Below are positions 1 to 6,040 of a stretch of 6,961 nucleotides of DNA, one piece after another. Numbering within the stretch: position 1 is the first letter of the stretch; every line of letters begins with the position of its first letter. Made by a program: the position numbers and the translations under genes. The DNA comes from an uncultured Bulleidia sp. Lineage in GTDB: Bacteria > Bacillota_I > Bacilli_A > Erysipelotrichales > Erysipelotrichaceae. Location of the stretch: positions 1 through 6,961 of the forward strand of contig CAKVIS010000069.1 of NCBI GenBank assembly GCA_934754415.1, written 5' to 3'. A model generated the notes under the pieces. It did not search any database. It was not told where the DNA came from and saw nothing but the letters and a program-made list of their open reading frames with translations.

Positions 1-36
1 CATAGTGTCAGAAGAATTTAAACTTTTATGGTTCAT
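1..36 (-). CDS. Start of an unidentified gene, cut by the window edge
   Basis: Only the first 12 codons are present, reading MNHKSLNSSDTM and still open at the left edge. The start is chosen because a perfect AGGAGG (45-50) lies 8 bases upstream. The nearby ATG at 38-40 hits a stop after four codons, so it is not the start. The peptide is polar and shows no signal sequence or recognisable motif, so no function is given. It is co-oriented with the upstream reductase but separated from it by a strong terminator, so it is probably a separate transcription unit. No convincing -35/-10 pair was found in the AT-rich stretch before it. Confidence 0.6.
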   Translation of the reverse strand, partial: MNHKSLNSSDTM

Positions 37-203
37 ACATAAAACCTCCTACACTATATGTATTTGTAAAAAAAGATAAAAATTTCGAAGAAAATTAAAA
101 AAGTTGCTGCCAATTTTATTAAGAGTAAAAAAATGCTTCAAAGCAGATGTATATAGCATAGTTTTTCCCTGTTCTTTCTTACAGACAACCGTTTTCGAGT
201 GTT

Positions 204-235
204 AAAAAAAGGAACAAGTTCTAAGAACTCATTCC
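204..235 (-). terminator. Intrinsic terminator of the reductase gene
   Basis: Read on the minus strand, the arms at 225-235 and 211-221 form an 11-pair stem with two G-U wobbles around a 3-base loop (222-224). Seven T residues (204-210) follow directly. It begins 22 bases after the reductase stop codon, and should end that transcript before the gene at the left edge. Confidence 0.9.
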
Positions 236-257
236 CTTCATCAAGCTTTATAAATGG

Positions 258-1952
258 TTATTTGCTTAATTCACCAGCAATGTAAGCACCGGCAATACGG
301 CCCCAGCTTACAGATTCACTATAACCACCACTCTGAGCAGTTACTTCACCTGTAGCAAATAAGCCTTCTACTATAGAGTCGTCAGCATATAATGCCTGTC
401 CGTGTTCATCACAAACAATACCACCCTTTGTCATATGGTTAGCAGCTTCAACTCTGACACCATAATATGGACCTTCAGCATCTAATGTACGAGAAGCAGC
501 TTCTTCCAGAACAGGATCTGTTTCGCCTTTTGCTGCACGTGCATTGAAATCTTCTACTGTCTTCTTTAATGCATCAGCATCAATTCCGAGTTTTTCAGCT
601 AATTCTTCAATTGTAGCGCCTTCCTGATAGTAACCTAAACCAACATGTTTACGAATACGATAGAAGGAATCATATCCTGTAGAATCAGTAATGTAGAATG
701 CTGCATGATCAGGCTGTTCCTGTTCCATTGTCCAACGATCAAGACCGGATAAGTTATCATTTAATAATTCACCGTTCTTGTTAACAAGAAGGTTCATATC
801 AGCACCACCTGTTAAGTCACGACGTGGAACGATGATATTACCAAATACACTCATCTTGTTCATACGATCCAGTTTCATACCATAGTTTTCAAATACACTT
901 ACAAAGTCACCTGTCGTACCAAGCTGGTTACTTGTGTTCATCTTTTCATGACCTGGTGCATATTTAGCTAATAATTCAGGGTTAGAGCAGAAACCACCTG
1001 TAGCTACAACTGTATATGGAGCTAAGATGTTGTATGTTTCACCCTTTGTATTGGATACTGTAACACCAGTTACTTTCTTACCATCCATAACAAAGTCAAC
1101 ACCCTTTGTTCCTGTAAGAATTGTTACACCTAATTCATTAGCTGTTTTTTCAAGACCTGCCTGGACAACTTCACCGGCATACTGATCTTCTTCAGCCATG
1201 TGGTTAGTACTACCATAGTTGTAGTTCAGTTCAACACCCATGTCTCTTAACCATGCGTCCATTGTACCTTCATTATCAGCCCAGGCTCTGACACGTGCTT
1301 CACCTTCGCCATTGTCTTTCTTTTCTTCAAATAAGTCATCAGCAGTAATAACGTTACCTGCAGCTTCCTCAGCTTTGGAATTTACCATGTCAAAGTAGTT
1401 CATATCGAACTTACCGTTACCACTTAAGATATCTAATTTTTCGCATACAACAACATTTGCATCAGCATTTGCCTGTTTGATTGTAATAGCAGCAGCAAGT
1501 CCACTAGGACCACCACCAACGATAACTGCATCAGCATTTACATCTTCAACTTTTGTTGGATTTTCGCTGAAAGAACTTGCAGCCATTGTTACTTCACCTT
1601 CATAAGTAACACCAGCTTCTTCCAATGCATCAGCTACAGCCTGCTTAACAGCATAGCTTGAGAAAGTAGCAGCACTGACAGAGTCAACTGCTGGAGAGTT
1701 TGCCTCGATAATACGGTCACGGATAACTGGGAACGCACGGTCGATGACAACATTTGTTTCATGATTGTCGCCTAAAGCGATATCTGTGATCTTTCCGTCT
1801 TCTACTGTAACATCAACGTTCAGTTCTCCACCGTAACCAGTTGCGCTCTTACTGAATGTTTTGCTGCCTGTAGTCTTTGCAGCAGAACCATTAGAGCAAC
1901 CTGTTGCAACGCCTAAGGCAATTGCAGCTAATAAAGTTTTGATTTTTTTCAT
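258..1952 (-). CDS. Secreted lipoprotein flavin reductase (FMN-binding domain plus fumarate-reductase-like FAD domain)
   Basis: A 564-residue protein of the fumarate reductase/flavocytochrome c flavoprotein class. These enzymes reduce a double bond in an organic electron acceptor. Residues 1-19 form a lipoprotein signal (MKKIKTLLAA, then a lipobox ending at Cys19), so it should be anchored on the outer face of the membrane. Residues 36-115 are an FMN-binding domain. D90-S-V-S-A-A-T96 fits the ApbE flavinylation motif (Dxx(S/T)xAT), so Thr96 should carry covalent FMN. The FAD domain starts with GGGPSG (146-151) and Glu171, and continues with ATGGF (317-321). H506 and R406 (in LDRW) are the best candidates for the substrate His and the catalytic Arg. 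The segment between GEV (535-537) and WGRIAG (about 550-555) is about eight residues shorter than in fumarate reductases and lacks the NRLGG substrate-binding motif, so fumarate is unlikely. The start has a GAGGGA ribosome site 5 bases upstream. The gene is monocistronic, with no ApbE or electron-donor gene in view, and is divergent from an RpiR-type regulator. Confidence 0.92.
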   Translation of the reverse strand: MKKIKTLLAAIALGVATGCSNGSAAKTTGSKTFSKSATGYGGELNVDVTVEDGKITDIALGDNHETNVVIDRAFPVIRDRIIEANSPAVDSVSAATFSSYAVKQAVADALEEAGVTYEGEVTMAASSFSENPTKVEDVNADAVIVGGGPSGLAAAITIKQANADANVVVCEKLDILSGNGKFDMNYFDMVNSKAEEAAGNVITADDLFEEKKDNGEGEARVRAWADNEGTMDAWLRDMGVELNYNYGSTNHMAEEDQYAGEVVQAGLEKTANELGVTILTGTKGVDFVMDGKKVTGVTVSNTKGETYNILAPYTVVATGGFCSNPELLAKYAPGHEKMNTSNQLGTTGDFVSVFENYGMKLDRMNKMSVFGNIIVPRRDLTGGADMNLLVNKNGELLNDNLSGLDRWTMEQEQPDHAAFYITDSTGYDSFYRIRKHVGLGYYQEGATIEELAEKLGIDADALKKTVEDFNARAAKGETDPVLEEAASRTLDAEGPYYGVRVEAANHMTKGGIVCDEHGQALYADDSIVEGLFATGEVTAQSGGYSESVSWGRIAGAYIAGELSK

Positions 1953-2077
1953 TTTCTTCCCTCTTGAATGTATGACACATCATGGTTTTAAAGAGTACGT
2001 ACACAACAAATATTCACAGTTTCCGGACACCGAAATATTCTTATGAAAACATCTTTCATTCCACTTCTGTGCAATAC

Positions 2078-2110
2078 ACATTTCTAAATGTAAAACTAAC
2101 GTACATTTAG
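2078..2110. promoter_or_regulatory. Clustered ACATTT/AAATGT dyads at the reductase transcription start (operator or 5' hairpin)
   Basis: Three copies of one hexamer lie together: ACATTT (2078-2083), AAATGT (2086-2091) and ACATTT (2103-2108). The last two belong to a perfect 9-base inverted repeat, CTAAATGTA (2084-2092) and TACATTTAG (2102-2110). The first two form a tight dyad with a 2-base spacer. The block begins within a base or two of the predicted transcription start. A repressor bound there would block the polymerase. Alternatively the transcript would open with a 9-pair stem-loop that could stabilise the mRNA. Which protein binds, if any, is unknown. Confidence 0.5.
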
Positions 2111-2117
2111 CTCATAT

Positions 2118-2145
2118 ATAATATAGTCTGCAATTTTTTTGTCAA
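2118..2145 (-). promoter_or_regulatory. Sigma-A promoter of the reductase gene
   Basis: On the minus strand there is a perfect TTGACA (2140-2145), then 16 bases, then TATTAT (2118-2123). Transcription should begin near 2111-2112. That leaves about 160 nt before the reductase start codon, which is long for a simple leader. A near-consensus promoter suggests strong expression that is limited by repression rather than needing an activator. Confidence 0.75.
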
Positions 2146-2165
2146 TCGTTTTACAACTGTACAAA

Positions 2166-2179
2166 TGAAACCGTATTCA
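2166..2179. promoter_or_regulatory. TGAAACCGTATTCA dyad: cre-like site or RpiR operator candidate
   Basis: The 14-mer TGAAACCGTATTCA fits the loose CcpA site pattern TGNAANCGNNNNCA and differs at one place from the stricter TGWNANCGNTNWCA. Its outer arms TGAA/TTCA are symmetrical. It is centred about 60 bases upstream of the predicted reductase transcription start. A related 14-mer, TGAAACTATTTCCA (2271-2284), matches it at 10 of 14 positions and lies just before the regulator's -10 box. The pair could therefore equally be binding sites of the adjacent RpiR-type protein. Confidence 0.35.
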
Positions 2180-2188
2180 AAATAAAGA

Positions 2189-2200
2189 CCACTAAAGTGG
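2189..2200. promoter_or_regulatory. CCACT-AA-AGTGG inverted repeat
   Basis: A perfect 5-base inverted repeat with a 2-base spacer stands out in otherwise AT-rich DNA between the two divergent genes. It has no T tract, so it is not a terminator. It is a candidate protein-binding site. A dyad this short can arise by chance, hence the low confidence. Confidence 0.3.
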
Positions 2201-2270
2201 CATAAAATATGAAGAAATAGCTATAAAAATATTTTTTAAAAATTTTTAAATTTTTGTTCTATGTTTATTT

Positions 2271-2291
2271 TGAAACTATTTCCAGTATAAT
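2271..2291 (+). promoter_or_regulatory. Promoter of the RpiR-type regulator with overlapping dyad
   Basis: A perfect TATAAT lies at 2286-2291, and transcription should begin near 2298, about 19 bases before the ATG at 2317. No good -35 box sits at the right distance (2263-2268 reads GTTTAT). GAAA-CTA-TTTC (2272-2282) is a small dyad directly before the -10, where a bound repressor would block initiation, so self-repression is plausible. Poly-A and poly-T runs at 2225-2255 may bend the DNA. Confidence 0.5.
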
Positions 2292-2316
2292 ATTTCTGAA
2301 AGAAGAGAAAATACTT

Positions 2317-3087
2317 ATGAATCCATTAGACAAAATCCAATCTTATTTTGAAAATTTTACAAAGACTGAACAGGAAATTGCCATCTACATCATTAACCAT
2401 CCTCTGGAAACAGCCCGCAAGGATATTAACACCATTGCCAAAAACACCCACAGTTCCAAGAGTGCGCTCATTCGTTTTTCTCAGAAAATGGGATACTCCG
2501 GATTCTCCGAATTCCGGTTTGACCTTTCCAGATCTTTAGTTACCGTCAACGGACAGGAAACTCCTGAAGAACAGAAACCTCAGATTCATGCCATTGCGGA
2601 TGTCTATTGCCAATACATCCAGCAGATCAAGACTTCTGTACTTCCGGAAGAAATGGAGCAGCTGGCAGGAAAGATTGCCTCAAGTAACAGAATCAAAATA
2701 TTTGGAATCGACCGCACCTATACCAGTGCTTTACAATTACGTTTACGTATTGCAAAAATCGGTTACGATGCAGAAGCAGTGGATAACACAGCTTTAATGA
2801 TAGACTTTCCTGAAATTCTCAACAAAGACGACCTGATTATTATCTTTACTATCCGTGATAACCATAAAGAATATGCCCCTATTGTTGCCGAAGCAAGCTC
2901 TGCAGGCATTCCCGTCATCTGTATTACCATGACACCAAATCTGAAATTCAAAAAACATTGTGATCAGTATATCTGCCTGCCTTGTATTTCCAAGGAAATG
3001 GATTATTCCTTCCTGGACAACCAGGCTATCTTCCTGGTATTCATTGAAATGATTCTTGGTTCTCTTGCAACCATACCTCAGAAATAA
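2317..3087 (+). CDS. RpiR/MurR-family transcriptional regulator (HTH plus SIS domain)
   Basis: A 256-residue protein. Residues 1-77 are an HTH_6 domain: MNPLDKIQ, then TKTEQEIAIYIINHP, then a helix-turn-helix around INTIAKNTHSSKSALIRFSQKMGYSGFSE. Residues about 108-245 are a SIS domain (IKIFGI, then DDLIIIF and IPVICIT). In this family the SIS domain normally binds a sugar phosphate. Here both phosphate loops are atypical. The usual GxGxS reads GIDRT (130-134), and the usual S-x-S-G-x-T loop reads FTIRDNHKE (177-185). The ligand may therefore not be a sugar phosphate. The ATG at 2317 is preferred to an in-frame TTG at 2254, because the TATAAT at 2286-2291 lies inside the longer reading frame and family members start this way. 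The ribosome site is weak (AGAAGAG). Divergence from the reductase suggests it controls that gene. A shared hairpin terminator follows 4 bases after the stop. Confidence 0.9.
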   Translation: MNPLDKIQSYFENFTKTEQEIAIYIINHPLETARKDINTIAKNTHSSKSALIRFSQKMGYSGFSEFRFDLSRSLVTVNGQETPEEQKPQIHAIADVYCQYIQQIKTSVLPEEMEQLAGKIASSNRIKIFGIDRTYTSALQLRLRIAKIGYDAEAVDNTALMIDFPEILNKDDLIIIFTIRDNHKEYAPIVAEASSAGIPVICITMTPNLKFKKHCDQYICLPCISKEMDYSFLDNQAIFLVFIEMILGSLATIPQK

Positions 3088-3091
3088 TCAC

Positions 3092-3126
3092 AAAAAAACT
3101 TCACCTTCAGAAAGTGAAGTTTTTTT
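3092..3126. terminator. Bidirectional terminator between convergent genes
   Basis: Thirteen-base arms (3092-3104 and 3114-3126) surround a 9-base loop. The core is CTTCAC/GTGAAG, flanked by seven A on one side and seven T on the other. It therefore works as an intrinsic terminator in both directions: for the regulator on the plus strand and for the transporter pair on the minus strand. It lies within 4 bases of both stop codons. Confidence 0.93.
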
Positions 3127-3130
3127 AATA

Positions 3131-3697
3131 TCAGAAGAAACTATACACTACAGTCCCCACAACGGCACTCAGGAAAATAATCTGAATAGGCCCTGCTTTC
3201 TTTAATCTTAAAAGAATAAAACATACAGTAAAGATACAAAGTTCAATCACTCTTATAGAAGATAAATGAATAGAAGGTAAAGCTGAAGTTCCAAACAATG
3301 CCATCAGTAAGATACCTATACCTGCTGAAGCAATCATAGCTACAACTGCAGGTCTCATTTGTCCCAGAACTTTTTTTACGATATCCAGATTAGAAAACTT
3401 TGTATAAAGATATGCCAGTATCAGCACAATAATTAAAGAAGGTAAGATACATCCAAGCGTACATACAACAGCACCAGCTAACCCAGCCATCTTTTGTCCT
3501 ACGAAAGTTGCAGAGTTGACTGCAATAGGACCTGGTGTCATTTCTGCAATCGTTGTAAGATCTGCAAATTCTGACATAGTCAGCCATCCTTTTCCTTCCA
3601 CAACGAGAGACTGAATCAAAGGCATAGCTGCATATCCCCCGCCAAAAGCAAAGGCGCCAATCTGTAAATACACTAAAAATAACTGTAAGTAAATCAT
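3131..3697 (-). CDS. Chromate transporter family protein, short CHR half (second of the pair)
   Basis: A 188-residue membrane protein with a single CHR domain (chromate ion transporter superfamily). Visible marks are FGGGY (18-22), TPGPIAVNSA (54-63), and hydrophobic segments at about 5-25, 72-98, 115-136, 148-164 and 171-187. Long ChrA proteins carry two such domains. Short ones are usually encoded as adjacent pairs that work together, as with YwrA/YwrB of Bacillus subtilis. The start codon overlaps the end of the first half by four bases (ATGA), which implies translational coupling. An AGAAGGTG ribosome site (3703-3710) lies 5 bases upstream. Family members export chromate, but many homologues are untested, so chromate is not proven as the substrate here. 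The pair ends at the shared hairpin just downstream. Confidence 0.9.
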   Translation of the reverse strand: MIYLQLFLVYLQIGAFAFGGGYAAMPLIQSLVVEGKGWLTMSEFADLTTIAEMTPGPIAVNSATFVGQKMAGLAGAVVCTLGCILPSLIIVLILAYLYTKFSNLDIVKKVLGQMRPAVVAMIASAGIGILLMALFGTSALPSIHLSSIRVIELCIFTVCFILLRLKKAGPIQIIFLSAVVGTVVYSFF

Positions 3698-4257
3698 GCC
3701 TGCACCTTCTTTCTGTCAATGAAATATCTTGCCACACCTAGACACAGGAACAATAAAATCAACGTAATAGAGCTTACCTTAAATAACCATGAAGCAATAA
3801 ATGCTACAACCATCAGACAGATATTGATCTTATCCTTTGTCTCAAGCACTTTACCCGCAAGGTCTACCACTACATCCAGAATCACCGCAGCAACACCTGC
3901 TCTCATCACCTGTAAAGCAGTCTGAATAATCTGATTGGTTGAGAATGCATCATAGATATTACAGATAATGGAAATAATGACAATCGGAGGTAATATCGTA
4001 GCCAGTGTAGATACCAGTACCCCTTTGATACCACCCATCTTATATCCAAAAATAATAGCACTGTTGACTGCAAGAGCACCTGGAGCAGACTGTGCAATCG
4101 CAGTCATATCCAGTACTTCTTCATCAGATACCCACTGTAATTCATCACAGAATTTTTTCTGCATCATACCGATGATGACAAATCCGCCACCAAATGTAAA
4201 CGTAGATATCTTTAACATTTCTATAAACAACTTCCCGTAAGAAATTTTCTTTTCCAT
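3694..4257 (-). CDS. Chromate transporter family protein, short CHR half (first of the pair)
   Basis: A 187-residue single-CHR-domain membrane protein. It carries FGGGF (22-26), then SAPGALAVNSA (57-67), where the second half has TPGPIAVNSA. Hydrophobic stretches lie near 17-31, 76-101, 118-134, 145-159 and 162-178. The two halves share the FGGG and PG-x-x-AVNSA signatures, as expected from an ancient duplication. The start has a strong GGGGAGGG ribosome site 5 bases upstream. It is the promoter-proximal gene of the pair and divergent from a LysR-type regulator, which probably controls it. The likely role is anion export at the cytoplasmic membrane; the anion is not determined by the sequence. 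Confidence 0.9.
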   Translation of the reverse strand: MEKKISYGKLFIEMLKISTFTFGGGFVIIGMMQKKFCDELQWVSDEEVLDMTAIAQSAPGALAVNSAIIFGYKMGGIKGVLVSTLATILPPIVIISIICNIYDAFSTNQIIQTALQVMRAGVAAVILDVVVDLAGKVLETKDKINICLMVVAFIASWLFKVSSITLILLFLCLGVARYFIDRKKVQA

Positions 4258-4288
4258 CTTTTCCCTCCCCTTTTTTTCATCCTTTGTC

Positions 4289-4317
4289 AGTATATACCTC
4301 TCATAAGCATAAATAAA
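4289..4317 (-). promoter_or_regulatory. Promoter of the chromate-transporter pair
   Basis: On the minus strand there is a TATACT -10 box (4289-4294), with only a weak TTTATT (4312-4317) 17 bases upstream as the -35. Transcription should begin near 4282, giving a leader of about 25 nt. A good -10 with a poor -35 is common at promoters that need an activator, which fits the divergent LysR-type gene. Confidence 0.45.
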
Positions 4318-4346
4318 ATGCTATTATATTTATGATTTCATATCAT
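4306..4346. promoter_or_regulatory. LysR-type binding sites in the divergent gap
   Basis: Two dyads are present. ATGAT-N5-ATCAT (4332-4346) contains the T-N11-A pattern of LysR boxes and is centred about 57 bases upstream of the predicted transporter start. AGCAT-N7-ATGCT (4306-4322) covers the -35 region, centred near -32. LysR proteins typically hold a recognition site near -65 and an activation site near -35, so the layout fits. The first dyad also lies just ahead of the regulator's own ribosome site, around its likely transcription start, so it would allow self-repression. Confidence 0.45.
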
Positions 4347-4364
4347 TTTAATTATGGAGGACTT

Positions 4365-5240
4365 ATGGCAACTATTCATTCTCTGGAAGTATTTGTATCT
4401 GTGTATACCACTAAAAACATTACAGAAACTGCAAAAAAGTATTACTGTTCACAGCCATCCGTCTCAAGATGCATAAAAGATCTCGAAGAAGAGTATCACA
4501 CTGTACTATTTGAAAGATATCATCACAAATTATTACCTACCCCTTCTGCAGATATCATGTATTCCCATGCTTTAAGAGTACTGGACAGTTATACAAATCT
4601 ACAGCAGGCCATGCTTACCCATAACGAAAAGATACGTATTGGCTCCACTGTTACCATGTCCAACACCCTTTTGCCAAAGTACATCAAACAATATACGCAA
4701 CAATACCCAGATGTACGTATAGAAGTCAGTGTCAGTAACGGAGAAAGCATCTATCATGATTTATTGCATAACTCTATAGATATAGCTTTTATAGAAAACA
4801 CCATTTCTTCCCCTGATGTTATAGCCATCCCTTTTTATAAAGACGAACTGGTACTGTTAGTACCGAATGACCATCCTTTTGCCTCTCAGAAATCCATCCC
4901 CTTATCCTCTTTAAATACTCAGCCATTCCTGCACAGAGAACAGGGATCTGCTGTAAGACAGTACCTGGATACTTTTTTAGAACAGAATCACATTCATGTA
5001 GATACACTATGGCAAAGCCGCAGTACCCACGCTATTTTACATGCCGTAGAAAGTGGACTTGGTATTACCATTCTTCCAAAAAACATGTGCATAAAAGAAA
5101 TACAGGCACACACTGTTACACAGGTAGATATCACTTCCCATCATTTAATCCGTCCGTATTATCTTGCCTATGCAAAAGGAAAAAAGCTGACAGACAATCT
5201 CATCAGCTTTATTCACCTCTTCCAGACTTCTGTGCAATAA
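4365..5240 (+). CDS. LysR-type transcriptional regulator
   Basis: A 291-residue protein with standard LysR architecture. Residues 4-63 form the winged HTH (SLEVFVSVYTTKNITETAKKYY, then SQPSVSRCIKDLEEE and LFER). Residues about 88-290 form the effector-binding fold (IRIGSTVTMSN, then PFYKDELVLLVPNDHPFA, then VESGLGITILPK). The start at 4365 is preferred to an in-frame ATG at 4332. It is preceded by GGAGG (4356-4360), gives the usual family length, and places the first helix correctly. The 4332 ATG falls within the dyad at 4332-4346. The gene is divergent from the CHR pair, the usual arrangement for a LysR protein and its target. Its effector is unknown; the target suggests an oxyanion or a related stress. 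A TATTAT at 4322-4327 may be its -10 box. Confidence 0.92.
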   Translation: MATIHSLEVFVSVYTTKNITETAKKYYCSQPSVSRCIKDLEEEYHTVLFERYHHKLLPTPSADIMYSHALRVLDSYTNLQQAMLTHNEKIRIGSTVTMSNTLLPKYIKQYTQQYPDVRIEVSVSNGESIYHDLLHNSIDIAFIENTISSPDVIAIPFYKDELVLLVPNDHPFASQKSIPLSSLNTQPFLHREQGSAVRQYLDTFLEQNHIHVDTLWQSRSTHAILHAVESGLGITILPKNMCIKEIQAHTVTQVDITSHHLIRPYYLAYAKGKKLTDNLISFIHLFQTSVQ

Positions 5241-5256
5241 CAGACATTCTGTTATT
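5236..5256. terminator. Hairpin spanning two convergent stop codons
   Basis: AATAACAGA (5236-5244) and TCTGTTATT (5248-5256) form a perfect 9-pair stem with a 3-base loop. It overlaps the stop codon of the LysR-type gene and touches that of the small membrane protein gene coming from the other side. The T tract after it is poor on both strands, so termination may be weak or partly dependent on other factors. Confidence 0.45.
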
Positions 5257-5651
5257 TACTCTTCCACTTTTTTACTTACCACAAAGTAAACTATTACCAT
5301 AATTATTGATACACATAAACCGATATAAAACTCAGGATACGCAAGTCTGAGACTGCTTTGTATGCTGATTTCCCCGGTAATAGTGGATACATGCCAGGTC
5401 AGGAACGTGTAGATTTCTGCAACAACCATCCCTATAACACCTGTAGCACCCATACAGAAATTTAAAATCGTTTTCTTAAATGGAACCCATACTCCTGCAA
5501 TAAACAATACTACAGATATTATAGCTACAGGATTCAGCAGGTTGATTAATCCAGAGATTTCCTGCACCCCTCTGCATCCACCATATTGATTCATGAACAT
5601 AGGTAATACACTGATGACAAACGCAACAGATAACATCATTTTCTTTTTCAT
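5256..5651 (-). CDS. Small membrane protein of unknown function
   Basis: A 131-residue protein that I do not recognise. It has four likely membrane segments: about 5-20 (after MKKKMM), 35-56, 62-86 and 107-126. It ends in a charged tail, SKKVEE. Between the first two helices is a short loop with QYGGCRGVQEISG (22-34) carrying a single Cys26, the most motif-like part of the protein. It is the last gene of the apparent three-gene operon and starts 9 bases after the DUF2500 stop, with a weak AGGT ribosome site that overlaps that stop. A role in the cell envelope is a guess from the neighbours. Its own stop lies in the hairpin shared with the LysR-type gene. Confidence 0.75.
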   Translation of the reverse strand: MKKKMMLSVAFVISVLPMFMNQYGGCRGVQEISGLINLLNPVAIISVVLFIAGVWVPFKKTILNFCMGATGVIGMVVAEIYTFLTWHVSTITGEISIQSSLRLAYPEFYIGLCVSIIMVIVYFVVSKKVEE

Positions 5652-5660
5652 ACATCTTAC

Positions 5661-6026
5661 CTACAGGTCTCTTTCAAAAGACAGATATCTTGTGCCCTGA
5701 AAAGATAATCTTCCTGTATCTCCTTCTGTTAACATTCCATATTCTTTTCCTGATACATGGAATTCCATTCTGTCACCACTCTCTACCTGAAAAGTCACAT
5801 AATATGTTGTATTGGTAGTAGCATAAAATCCATGAGCACCACCTGCATTCGCATGGTGATGACGTGTAACATCTTCACGTTTTGCGACAACTGTTGCAAA
5901 GACAGTTAATCTTGGTGATTGATTATTGGAATTCCACGTAGTAATTCCCTGTACAAAATTATATAAAATCGTGCAAAACACCAGTATGAAAATAAGTGGA
6001 ATCATGACGTTGACTAATTCAAACAT
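5661..6026 (-). CDS. DUF2500 family membrane-anchored protein
   Basis: A 121-residue protein matching the DUF2500 family by recognisable stretches: ITTWNSNNQSPRLTVFATVVAKR (28-50), TTYYVTFQVESGDRMEFHVSGKEYGMLTEGDTGRLSFQGTRYLSFER in residues 73-119, and an N-terminal membrane helix (5-26). The soluble part is predicted to be mostly beta strand. The family has no established biochemical function. A His cluster (56-58) followed by a Gly-rich loop varies between members and could bind metal, but this is only a possibility. The ribosome site GGAG (6036-6039) sits directly after the stop of the TraX-family gene, 14 bases separating the two genes, so they are probably co-transcribed. Which side of the membrane the C-terminal domain faces was not determined. 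Confidence 0.88.
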   Translation of the reverse strand: MFELVNVMIPLIFILVFCTILYNFVQGITTWNSNNQSPRLTVFATVVAKREDVTRHHHANAGGAHGFYATTNTTYYVTFQVESGDRMEFHVSGKEYGMLTEGDTGRLSFQGTRYLSFERDL

Positions 6027-6040
6027 AGTTCTGTTCTCCT

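Noticed and set aside
127..145. Small hairpin TGCT/AGCA followed by seven T on the minus strand
   Set aside because: The stem is only 4-5 pairs with a 2-4 base loop, too weak to call a terminator, and a strong one already lies upstream at 204-235.
1995..2002. Self-complementary GTACGTAC in the reductase leader
   Set aside because: It is an isolated 8-mer with no second copy or supporting context and can arise by chance.
2140..2155. cre-like sequence TGTAAAACGATTGACA overlapping the reductase -35 on the minus strand
   Set aside because: It needs an extra base to fit the CcpA site spacing, so it does not match the consensus.
2254..2316. Longer regulator reading frame from an in-frame TTG
   Set aside because: The TATAAT box at 2286-2291 lies inside it, the added residues are not family-like, and the ATG at 2317 gives the normal RpiR N-terminus.
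4332..4364. Earlier in-frame ATG for the LysR-type gene
   Set aside because: It has no ribosome site and falls inside the dyad at 4332-4346. The ATG at 4365 follows GGAGG and gives the usual family length.
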